A stretch of DNA of 64,000 bases from positions 3,348,001-3,412,000 of the forward strand of contig CM075102.1 in assembly GCA_037576195.1 (NCBI GenBank). Reading direction: 5' to 3'. This document shows, piece by piece, positions 21,167 through 32,222 of the stretch. The translations under genes were made by a program, and so were the position numbers. The notes beneath the pieces were generated by a model. It made no database searches, was not told the DNA's origin, and worked only from the letters and a program-made list of their open reading frames with translations. This DNA is from Phytoseiulus persimilis (taxonomy: Eukaryota; Arthropoda; Arachnida; Mesostigmata; Phytoseiidae). Positions within the stretch are counted from its first letter, which is position 1. Each line of letters starts with the position of its first letter.

Positions 21167-24074
21167 TTACAAACACACTTTGTGTGCGAGCGAGCGGCGT
21201 TGAGAGAAACGAAGAAACAGATCGAAGGGGAGAGAAGATTTGGAAGAGGTTTAAGTACACACGGAGGAGACAACTGAGGAATGTGTCAGTGCCTTTGTGT
21301 CGATCCCATTAAAGCTCACTACGACTAACAGGGAGTAGAACGGTGGTCATGGATTCAAGATCAGAAACGATCATCACCCGATGATCACCACCGTCGGGAG
21401 GATGAATTCCGCGGAGCATGAAGATTAGTTGTTTCCTTGACTTCGTCGACGAGACGAAAATTTCCCAACGCTACTCGGTGTTTTCCACCACGGACGGCGG
21501 GAAGGCGAGAAAGTAAAAGCTCTCCTCAGCAGCGGAGAACGAGTCAACGATTCTGATCGTCATGTTCCGTCCTTGTTAGAAAAAGAAAACAGCGAATGCG
21601 TTCAACTGTTCTTCTATTCAAAACCGTAAGCTACAAACGCTGCTGCCATCGTGCAGACGTGAGCCAAAGTCGGATCGTATCATCGTCGAGGTTTCTGCTG
21701 CCGCCGCGGTAGCCGACGTTGTTGTTGTTGTACAGTTGGTGCTCTTCGAAGGAAAAGTCCTCCAAGACGAACAATGGCAACCAATTGAAAAACAAGAGAA
21801 ACTCCGAAGAATGGCGAAAACAGTAGCCGCAACACTTTTACAACAATCATCAGATGCTCAAACTCCTCTTGACACTTCCACCTTGTGATTGGTCCCGGTA
21901 CTAACCTCTACTCCGCATGGCGCGAAGGTTGCGATCACCGTGCACTTGACTGAAAGGAAGAGATCTTCGTTAGACGGGGTCGGAACCGAGATTCTGATCG
22001 ATAGAGAAAACATCGCCAAATTCATCCGTTCAAACGGTGGAAAACACCGACGCGAATCGGATTTTTTGTTGTTTCCACCGAACTGTCCCCCTTCCCTGTC
22101 TTGAGCTCTTCTTCCACAGCCCCGTGGATTTTTTCTCCATCCTCTCAAGCGAACCAGCAGCGTTCGTTGAAAATGAAGCGGAAAAAAGGAACCATACAGA
22201 ATGGTGGAAAACAAAAAAAGAGTAACGAAGGAAGAGGACGACAGTTTGATAAACACAACCGCCTCGGAAAGCTGCGACAAGTCGCTGTCACAACGTTGTC
22301 AGACGTTTCATCTACGGCAGAGGAAGAGAAGTCAGAGAGCATGGTAACGAGGAAAGGAGGATGGTGGAGGAGAAGCAGAGGGCAAAGAAAACGTTTGGTG
22401 GAAAAATGTTATTTCGGGGAAGAATCAACCACTCTCAACAACACACGTTTCCACTCGAGCACTCGCTGTCGCGAATCAGCCCCGTTTCTCCTGCCGATGA
22501 TTCCTACCAGTTGGGTATCGAATTCAGAAGAATGAGGGATCTAGGTAATCCGGAGGGAACTGGCAACCATATGGGGAGAGCGAGGAGTCGGATCGGAAGT
22601 CTCACAATGCTAATCGGGAGTCCTTGCCCCAACTGGATTCCTACCGATTTCCTCTCGGACCCAAGCGGAGACGGGAGAGGTTTCGACGACTTGAGCAGAG
22701 AATACGGCGGCTCAGGCAAAGTCAGCGCTAATAATATTTGGAGCGGAACCTGTCCGAATGCGACTCAATTGGATCGACTACAAACAGTGGCTCTTCTTCT
22801 CGCAATTTTTCTCTACTTTCCTATCGCCAGCAGGAACCGGCGTTTGTGATGTGCCTTCAGTAGAGGCCCTGACCTCTCGTCGGCTGGCTGGCTGGTCGGT
22901 CTGCCGTCACCGGCGGCAACTTCGACCCGAGTCGCCGTCGAAGTACCCCTCAGAAAAAAACAGCGGAGGGACATATTCTTCAGCGAACCACAACAGCCGA
23001 GCACATGAGAAACGTATAAGACTATCAATCGAATATGCCAATGATGAAGGTTAGCCGAACCGTGAGGATGCAACCGGCTGACTGGAGAATCCTAGGAGCA
23101 TTTAGCAGATCTGATTAAGAAACGACTTTGACGGAACGGAGGCCCGAGAACTCGAAAGTTTTCTTCATTGTTGCTGGCGCTTCGTTTCTGTCTGAGAAGC
23201 GGCGCTAAGGTGCCGCCATATTTTTAATCTCGGATCGTCCGATCGAACGTCAAACTCTCAATCATCATAAGCGTGGCGATAACGGGGTTTCTCGGGTTCT
23301 GTGGGACAGTTCACAGGGCTCATAGGATGTTCGACTCATCGATGAAGACCGGAATTCGCGCGGAAACGTGAAAAACATATCGAGACCGGACTGGAAGCCA
23401 GAGGCATTGTGGAGGGCTGAGAAGAAGCTGGAGAGGAGACCGGTTTAAATCTCGAAATTTGAAGCGCAAACACCCGCGAGCTAAAGAGGCCGCTCATCCG
23501 AAGTGAATTCGAAAGATAAGGTAGTGCAGAGAGAGGGAAGGGAAATCAGGGAGTGGAGAGGAAAACGTCCTCCGAAAGTCAGGAAATATCACTTAGGCGC
23601 AACGGCAGCAGAGTACGAGATGTTGGCTTTTTCAATTAGACGGTCCAAAATGGAAAAAACGGAGAATTCTCTCTCTCCGCTCTCTTCGCGTCGGTTGTAC
23701 GATGGGTGTAGGGGAGGGGAAGAAATACCAGAGAGATAAGAACTTGAGGGAGGGGAGCGACAGGAAAACAAATAGAGAACGGAAAGAAAGAACGAGCTCG
23801 GAGAATGTCGCTTTGAGAGCAAGTCCGCCTCCTTGGAAAGCGCGGAGAGGAGGAAACGGAAAACGAACGAAAGAACAAATTTCCAAATCTCAAGTACCAC
23901 CGCCGTGGCCGCCCATCCACACTTCTGCAAAGTTTGTTCTCTTCCATTTTTCTTCGATGCTGGCTGCTCCGCTGGAAAACGGGAGAACAAAGGTTCCGTC
24001 GGTTTGTCGTCGGTTGGGTTTTTTGAATTGAACCTTTGGCCAACAAACGCATTCGGTCAATCGACTAACCAGCC

Positions 24075-24176
24075 ATGAGTAACCCACGACCACGCCGCGA
24101 TACTGAACGCCTGTCGTTCGCCGGAAGACCGGGTTTCGTCGTTAAACGTCGGGGATATCGTCCAACGATCCAGCTG
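24075..24176 (+). CDS. candidate first coding exon of an unrecognised gene
   Basis: ATG at 24075 sits in a good context (G at -3, CAGCCATGA). It opens 34 codons (MSNPRPRRDTERLSF, then GRPGFVVKRRGYRPTIQL) that end exactly at CTG/GTAAGT, a strong donor in phase 0. Without splicing the frame would stop six codons later. The peptide is basic and hydrophilic, with no signal peptide. The exon would be joined to one further right, for example the acceptor at 25814 or the very strong one at 26660, but I could not fix the partner. Start context, open frame and donor agree, so it ranks above most short frames here. Not recognised. Confidence 0.28.
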
Positions 24177-27100
24177 GTAAGTTGTTGGCACAATGGCTAA
24201 TGTTTGTATGATGTTCATGCTTGTAGCTTGTTGGTCAGTCCGTGGTTGGTTGCTCGGACGGTCGGACGCTTGGCCGCAAAACCGTTCTCGGCTCGGACCG
24301 ACAGAAAAGCTCCAATTATGATCACGACGACGATGCAGAAACAAGAAGAGAAAATGATCGCCCGAAATAATTCTTGTGGCGACGAAAACCTCTCTTCTTC
24401 TCCATACACAAACTTTTCCCGGCTTCATACACAAAGATCATACATGAACATCACGCCAGGCACGAAAACGTGTAACGCTGGCCAAACGAGAGCACTTATC
24501 GTCGTGGCGGTTTTCCAGAGAGGAAAATTGGTTTCGTTATCCCTCTACATGTTTCGGACGAGAACCGAGACCGATTCCGAATCGGATCCATAAAGTTCCC
24601 GATGGGAAATGCAGACGTTCCGATGCGGAACGCAAATGCACGTCGTTCGAGCCGGACTGCGCGTCCCCTTGGAAATATACGCTCGAAGCAAACCCAATGT
24701 CGAAACCTCACTGCACTCCGAATGCCGACGAGGTGGATCTTCGTACGACTCGGCGACAATAGATTCCGATCGCCTTTTGTGGATGTGAAACTCGGAATGC
24801 AAATATACGAGTGTAAGTGTATTTCGAGAAAGCTGGGTATCACTTCGAGGATCTCGAAACAATCTGAGAGTGTTTGGTCGATTCGAGGAATGACTGTAGC
24901 GGCAGCAACATCACCGGCACTGTCGAAAGACGGCGCAATGTGGCGAATCGTCTTCGTTGGCAAAGGAAAGCCACCGCAACGATCCGAGTGGTATTTCACG
25001 CCGAAAGCAATCGTGATCCTCCTCGAATTGACTACATTCAACGCGAATCTTCCCTGTCCTCGAAAATTCTCATCATGATCGTCAATCATCATGATCGGGC
25101 AACATGTATGGAAAAAAAACGGGACGGAAATGCTCGAGAGTGCCCAAACACAGTTTGGAAGTCTCAGCCAGTGCTGCAATGAGTCAAGAAACGCGATGAT
25201 CGTCGATATCCTGACATAAGTTTTCCAGCCTAAGCACAACGTTTGTTGTTGTTGCTCGGCGGAACTGCGGTCAGGTGGGCTTGACAACGGAAACACACTC
25301 GACATTCACAACGAAACTAACGGCGGCGGAATCGAGTCGCGGGATCGCAAGCCGGAAAGTTGTTCGTCTTTTCTGGTCGACTCGGCCCGCGGTTTGCGTC
25401 GCTGGCGGGTTCGCGGGTCGGTATCTAGGTTGATCGGGCCTTCTCACAACAATCACGACATGACGTTGACTTCTCTCTTTTCGGTCGTTTGCTCACTGCA
25501 CGATTACGGCGCCGCCGCCGTGCCGGCCGGAGTGAGTACTGACTGACTGACTGCCCAGACACAGAAATACTTTTGTCACGACCAACCACTGTTGCGATCT
25601 TGTGTACTGACTCCGTCGGATCGACTCAACTAGACTGCACTAGACGGGATCGACGTTCGCTGGGAAATAAACGGCATCGTATCGTGAACAACCAGCCGTC
25701 TCTGAGCGGCGCGAGGCTCGACGGGGATCTGTCTTTTTCTCTGGGCAATTTATTATTGAAATAATTTATACCCGCTATTTATCTAAACGGAGGCGCAAAC
25801 TATTTTTTCCATAGGGAAATGGGTGAGCCGAAGAAACCTGGAGTTTGCGAGAGACTTCTGGACAAAAAATTGAGTCCGGAGAGTTTCATGTACCACGAAG
25901 TTTCGTCACGTTTTTCGGCTTTTGCCCGAACGCTCCTGAGCATAACGCCCCCGCGCGTACACGTGAAGGATATCCCCGGAAATTTATTCATTGCAAGAGC
26001 GCTATTGAGAAAATTCAATCGACCTCCTCTCAGGGGTAAGATGTATAAGAACTCCCCGGGAACCGCTCGTTCGATTTTGCGCGAGTCCATTTCGAATAAT
26101 AAGGAAAAAGACCTCTCACCGGGATCTTTGTTTTCCACCCTTCGAACACAACATGCTTGTCGGCAACGATTGGTCAAGCCAGGGCGGAATCGAGGTACCG
26201 CCGGCAAAATTGAGTCGCCTACTTTTATCCTTCACCCACTCTGAATCGAATCTGAACCGAATCCGCGAATATCCGGCCAGCTGTCATAAAAACCTCATTC
26301 TCGCTTGGCTTGGACGGCTAACCGAGCTCTTGAGAATCCAGTGGTTTTTCCTCGCCCATAGATATCCATCCCGTTGTTCCGCCAGCTGAATTCCTCCGGA
26401 GCGCATCTCTCACACGATGCACTTCGTACGATTGATTGTCCATGTGTACATCCGACTCGCGTTCCTTGTCCACAAAGTGGAAAACTGAGATCAATCTAAC
26501 GGAGACGAAGATCGCGTGGAGCATCGGGCAGACATGGTTCGAACGAACGAAAAAAACAACACAGTTTTATCATCGGTCACGCAGAAGACTTCCCACATCA
26601 TTACCTTCAACCCCACGAGAGCGAAATTTGAAACGGGCACTTTTTTCTTCTCTCTTTCAGCGACATTCACACACCGAGTCGAGGGGGAGATACGAAAAAG
26701 ATCTGTCGGCCTGCTCCGAGCAGCCCAGGCAGCGCCGATCCGGCCAGAATCACCAAAACCTCGCGGAACACAATCGCTCGACGCACAACACAACGAGAGC
26801 GCCCGAGGCACCTCGAAATAATAGCAAGAGGAAAGAAAAAAAAAAACAAGAATCGGCTATCGGACTTGCACAAAGTTTCCGCGAGCCTCGATCGGGTTGT
26901 CGGAGAAGAAAGTCGTTCGCAAAAATCGATCAACTCTGACTCCTGCATAACTTCCATCGCATTCCTCCCGATTTCCGGCCTCACTTGAAAGCAAGACTGG
27001 AGTTTTTGGGGTGTTTCCCCGAAGTAGTTTTGAGCCGTTCCCGAAACGAGGGAATTGAGATTTTCGATCGAAATATCGAAACTTTCGATCAGAACTCGTC

Positions 27101-30100
27101 TTTTCCATCCTCGCTCGCCTCCGGTCCCAGTCATGCCCTCGACCCGCAACGACATCTGACAACTATAGAACACCTACCAGCACAGGCTCCGACAACCGCA
27201 GGCGATGTTCCATGCACGCACAATTTTAGCTTGAAGCACACTTGTACACTTGATGAGCGAGGATTAATCCTAGTATGGTGGTGGGTTTCGTGATGAAGGT
27301 TTATCAGTTTTTATCCAAAAAGCGCACAAAGTCAATGTGGATCTGGCGGAACGTTGGGCTGAACAACCGTTAAGGTTAACGCCGATTAACAAACAAGATA
27401 TCCGATCAATGCTGTACAGAAATACGCGTGTGACAGATTCTCACAGCGACACGGACGAGCGTGTCTCCTCTCGACGAACAACGACTCTGATCTGAGAGAC
27501 AGCGTACTGTTCAGCGAGGAGTTTAGCAGATGGAGAGAGGGTCTACGAGCCATCCTCTCCCAAAGCCTCTTCCCCACATCAAGCCAGATGGCTGCTTGGT
27601 CCTCTTAGCGCCAGCTCCCTCCCGTCGATTCGTCGGAGCGGTTCGCTGCGACCGGTCCGTCAGCATTCGTTCGTGGTTGGGTGAGGCCCGACGCTCGCAT
27701 CGACGGCGGTTGGTGGTCGCTTGTTGAAGAGTTGTGATTTCTCAAGAATCACCTTGGAGTACGTGGAATTGTGCCTCGAAGCGGCTCCGAGATCGGGCGC
27801 TGGTCGAAATCGTTGATTTTGCCCATCAAATAAAAAACATACGACATCATTCTCGGCTCCGGTGGAGGAAGTCGAGAAAGCTTTTCACAGACTTTTTCTG
27901 GCATAAAAAAATTCGGCTCTATCCGTTGACGACTCTCTGATCCATTCGGCTCGTCCGAGATGATTGAAACCAACACTAGGCCCGGTTCAGTACTTCGGAT
28001 TCGAGGCCGATTTCGACGGCGAAGTTTTTGATGCTCACCCCGCTGGGTCGGGATATCGGGTCTCAAAAATGTTTTTTACCCTCAAAAAGTTCCATTCTCT
28101 AGAACCGTCTCGTCTAAGACGGTGGACCTGGCGCCGGAATCAGAAACGCATACCCTCTGGGCTTTGTCTGCCGGAAACCGTTCGGAAAAATAGGAAACAA
28201 CCGGAGGTAATACAATCGTTTCGCGCTCTGGAGTCGTTCGAGTGTCAACCGTCGCGACGGTAGGTGAGCTCGGACAGAGGAGAAGGACCCTTTTTTTAGA
28301 ACAGTTGGAAGCTCTTACGGATCCGAGACGGCGCCGTTCAGAGCACGACGCTCGATACGATCCTTCCTTTATGAGAACCCACCAAGGAGAAGGATGCCGG
28401 CACAGTCTTGAAGCACTCCAAACGTTCGACTCGTATTCTTTTCCCCTCAAAATCAAGGACCAGCAGCAGTTTCGAAGATGGCGCGGCCAATCGACGAGCT
28501 CGTCAAGCCAACAAGTTCGCGGAGACTCTCAATCAAGATTTGAACCGGCCTGATTCCGGCCTGAAGTTTCGTGTTGAAATTTCGATCGCGCACTTGATGT
28601 AGCCTCCTAGCGGTTATTGGGACTCCTGAGCGCGGGGTAGGACGCCTATCGGCAGACAGTGCCCATGGTCCCAGGTTCTCCGGAGCGTTGCAGGACCGTT
28701 GCGAGAGCGCTCCCGAAGAGACGGCGTGGCCTCCTGAGACAAGACGTGAATTATTTGCACTGGAGGGAGCTGAATTTCAGAAGAACCCACAGCAAAATTC
28801 ACTTGCTCCGCTCGCCACGAAAATAAAGAACAAGCACACCTCCAAAGAGCTCGCCCCAGACGGCCCAGCGGTGACTTTTTCTCCGCGGAGAATCATCCCT
28901 GCTGGGAGTTTCGGACGAGGAAAACCTCGTCTGTTGAACAAGAAGTGACGAAACGTTTCCGAGCGCCTCCGTCTCGCTCGAAGAGATTGCTCTCGCGATC
29001 GCCGACCTTCCGAACGCTCCTCATGGAACTCGTCGCTCCGCGCCCGAAGTTGACTTTTTGGAATCGCTGACTGATCGGAGCGCATTCATTCAGAAGGTAA
29101 TCTTCACGACCGAACATTGAGACGTTTGTTCTGCATGTCGTCCTCGAATCGTCGAGCCTGATCACGTCGAACAGCTTTGCTGAGCTCATCGGAGCTTCGT
29201 GAGGAGCATACCGACAGCCTCGATTGAGAGCGGACTGCGCAGCCGGCTCGGCAGTCGACCCGATCCGTCCAGGCCAGGAAACATCGAAGCCGCCACTGGG
29301 ACTACGGACAAGGTCCATACCTCATTGAGAAGCCGTGGGGCCCCTTGGTGTAGCACGGCGTAGAAGAGCGCATGTTATTCTCTGCATTGTGTCCATGCGA
29401 AGCTTGTGATAATATCGGCTAAGTATGCCTGATCCATAAGGAACCAATTCATTTGAGAGCAGTCATTGTAACTTCTGCACTTCGTCGGCGCCAGAGTGCG
29501 AGAGAGAGGCCGGACCGCACCGTGTCTCCAGCGAGCGAGCGAGCATCGAATGCAAAAGGCAACAGCGAGCAAGAAAGGAGACAGACAGAGAGGGGAACAG
29601 CGAAAAAAGTGCAACAGAAGACAAACACAGTGGAATGCAGGTCGCTCATAATCCGGAGAGGATCCTCACTCAGTGACAATAGCCGCTCCACTGCCCGACC
29701 GGCTGACTACCCGCTGCTCAGGGAGCTTGAAGCCGAGCACAATGCGGACAGCAGCACCCACCACCCCGGTTGGGAAGTCACCCTCGGGAGCATCTGCCCA
29801 CATTGATTACAGTCGAGCGTCGTTGGTCGGTTGGGGTGGCCCACGGAGATTCTCTTAGGTTCCGAATCTTCGAGAATTCGAAGATATCTGTCCGCTCGTT
29901 CCGACTGTCCTCAAACTGACTACGCCCTCGGTTTGATTCGATGACGGAGCCGGGAGACTTTTCGCTAATTTTTGAAACTTTTTGGGCTTTCATCGATGTG
30001 CCGTGACCATATCCCCGTACGGATGATATCTCCGATCGAATGAACCCGGCGGATAGATTCGTGCCTTGTGCTCTCGTAGGAGTCCGTAGCCCTCAAAGCT

Positions 30101-32012
30101 GAACGATCTGGAAAGGCTGGGGCTGTCTGAACGGAATCTTCGAGGACAAAAGCGACTTGATCGGTCGAATAGCCAATCAATCAATCAATGTGTCCACAAG
30201 CCTCTCCTTCCATCCATCAATCCAGAGGTTATTTCTCCCTCGGCCCGTCCATGCACGAGTCAATCAGTTTTTCAGTCCGTTCATTTGTCCACCAACTCAT
30301 TCATCCATCCATACCGGGTCAATCACTCGATGATTCTGCCTGAATGATTGATGTCCGCTTCTTCCTGCGCACTTCGGAGCGCCCTCGAATTTCTCCGTGT
30401 GTCTTGGCTCGAGGGGCTCTCGAACGTTCATGCTGAGACTCGGCAACAACGATTCGCATCGACATAATCCACAAAGTCGGACCACCAGCAAAGGGAGCGG
30501 CGGGATTCCGACGACATTGATTGGACCTGTCCAAAAAACTGAGGCAGAAACTCCGGATCGAGTGCGATCAGATACAGTCTGATGAAAGTTCGAATGCGAC
30601 TCCGCCGTAGATAAGCTCGTGACTTGTCTGTATGCGAGCTGTCGTCTATGTGACGAACGAACTCGAACGGGGGAGTCGGATGAAACTGAGGGCTCCGATG
30701 TTTGTCTGTACCTATCGTCTGGCTTCGCAGCGAGGAATGAATGTTTGTATGTATGGATGCCTCGGGGGCGTCACAAAGGGGTTAACAAGCCGTACCACAA
30801 GCGATGATAAGCAGATAACAGTCTCATTGCGCAACCAAGCGCGATGGGCCGACGCTCCCGTCGCGAATTTCTGTTCCGCAAACTTCTCCGTATCTGCTGC
30901 GGAGCCAGCGCAGACAGTGTCGGGGCTGAACTTCATGAGCTTGATCGGGCTCATGGAGATGGGCATGAAATCCGGGGTGTTTGCGATGATGGGAAAGGAA
31001 CGGAGATGCGCGTGCTCCGTCCTTTCTCGCTCGATCGATAATGACATTTGTCACTGATAAAACAACGGAACCCACGAGCGAGTGGGTGAGATTTTTCTTC
31101 GATCGAGAGAGAGGCAGCTGAGAACGAAGTAACGACGCATCTGCCATCGCGAGAAGCATCATGAGGTGCCAAGATGGCGAAGCGGGGTTCAAGAGCGGGT
31201 CGAATCGTCGCGGTTGTCTCCGCTCGAGAAAGTTTCACCTGCACACTTGCAGCCGCATCCATTGACTGGAATGATTGGCTACGATATCAGCTGTGATGGA
31301 TATAGCCCCTGCCCTCCGAGTCGACGACATCATCGCTATCAGTGCAGTCATTATGAAGTTCTCACCGTCCGATATAGCAAGAAGTTCAGTCTCCCAGCGA
31401 CCGCAAAGAGAAAACTTCGGATTCACTGCACTTCATCTTCAGAAGTGAGCTCCTGAGAGTGACGAGAACTGCTTTCAACTGGGATGGGGAGCGAAATCAA
31501 AACTGAAAACTTGGAGCACCCCATAGATTCATCCGCTCTTCCAGGAGCGTTTCCGTATTTAGGGCGCGGGGGGGAACAGTCACACGATTTCTCCCCCATA
31601 TTCCGTCCTTGACACAAATGTCATGAAACAGAGTTTATCGACCCGAACTATGGAGTGCGCTCATGGCGTATATCAGCCTATGAATCTTCTCCCCATCGAC
31701 TGTTGGGAGAGGCTCGTGTTTTCATGGAGTCCCCGGTTCTCATCGGTATCCCGGTTCGCCTTCCCGCGTGTTGATGTCTGGAAACATGCGACGCCATGTT
31801 CTCGACTCCACGGCCTGACTTCCCAGGCATCCAGAGAATGTTAATCGGCGTCGGAGGGAGGACGAGGAGCCGCCACTGGAGAAAAAACAGCATTGCGAAG
31901 CTCCTCTCTTCAGCTCCCCCCCCCCATTTTCCTCTCCCAGGCCCCGTTCCCAGCCCCTCCCTCTGACCTCACCCCCTCGGTTCCCCCAGCTCTCCGGGAT
32001 TCTCGTTCCCAG
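24177..32012. other. mixed region with scattered candidate exons
   Basis: Outside the separately listed candidates, nothing can be assigned. A second possible first exon lies at 25460-25531 (24 codons, MTLTSLFSVVCSLHD onward, ending at GTGAGT). The 269-codon minus-strand frame at 24496-25305 is the longest after Toll but has background codon composition (about 23% G-starting). A minus-strand frame starting at 31262 (MDAAASVQVKLSRAE) has a very high share of G-starting codons (about 40% over 60 codons) but no clean splice partner. (CAAT)4 lies at 30174-30189, inside a stretch rich in TCCATCC-type motifs (30170-30330). C-rich DNA covers 31910-32010. Confidence 0.4.
25819..26821 (+). CDS. candidate two-exon gene (25819-26035, 26661-26821)
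   Basis: ATG at 25819 is in strong context (G at -3, G at +4), just after an acceptor-like TTTTTTCCATAG. The frame MGEPKKPGVCERLLDKK onward runs 72 codons to a GTAAGA donor at 26036, leaving one base. The next very strong acceptor (TTTTTTCTTCTCTCTTTCAG, ending 26660) offers a frame of matching phase: THRVEGEIRKRSVGLLRAAQ onward, ending at TAA 26819-26821. The product would be about 126 residues, basic and soluble. Two problems: the first exon can also be read through without splicing to 26244, and all three frames after the acceptor are open, so the join is not unique. Not recognised. Confidence 0.2.
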
Positions 32013-32222
32013 GGACTCGGGAGCCTCCCGGCTTGGACCCGGCGAGTCCCTAGGCCCACGGAACCCTTGCTAAACGGTGACTCCATGAACGGTGAAGTAT
32101 GCGCAACCATCAGTGAGAATATGCAAATCTCGGACGGCGACGACGGCTCATTCATGGAAAAGTATCCGAACGCCTCGCTCGAAACGGTAGAGTGTTTCAT
32201 GAAGACATTTGATGACGCTTGA
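32013..32222 (+). CDS. candidate terminal exon of an unrecognised gene
   Basis: A pyrimidine-rich tract covers 31900-32012 with several CAG acceptors. The one ending at 32012 (GATTCTCGTTCCCAG) opens phase-0 codons that continue 69 residues to TGA at 32220-32222. The second half is acidic and protein-like (GDSMNGEVCATISENMQ, then MEKYPNASLETVECFMKTFD) with about 38% G-starting codons, among the strongest coding signals outside Toll. The C-terminus ends FDDA. No AATAAA follows within about 300 bases. Neighbouring CAGs would lengthen the exon without changing the frame downstream. Upstream exons were not found. Not recognised. Confidence 0.38.
   Translation, partial: GLGSLPAWTRRVPRPTEPLLNGDSMNGEVCATISENMQISDGDDGSFMEKYPNASLETVECFMKTFDDA

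Larger units (their letters stand above)
11041..24074. other. upstream region of Toll, no assignable gene
   Basis: About 13 kb without a recognisable gene. It is likely to hold the Toll first exon(s), introns and regulatory DNA. Contents noted: (GGTC)3 near 11608-11621, GA, CT and AC repeats, a poly-C run, triplet-rich DNA at 12750-12815, two tight hairpins near 18.3 and 18.8 kb, and purine-rich tracts around 14.1 kb and 17.4 kb. A plus-strand donor GTAAGT at 13762 follows ATGACAA. A 211-codon plus-strand frame (17344-17979) has length and composition compatible with chance. Confidence 0.4.

Noticed and set aside
24496..25305. The longest frame outside Toll (269 codons, minus strand)
   Set aside because: G-starting codons are at background (about 23%), no splice or start support, and its length is within reach of chance given how many frames of 150 or more codons occur here.
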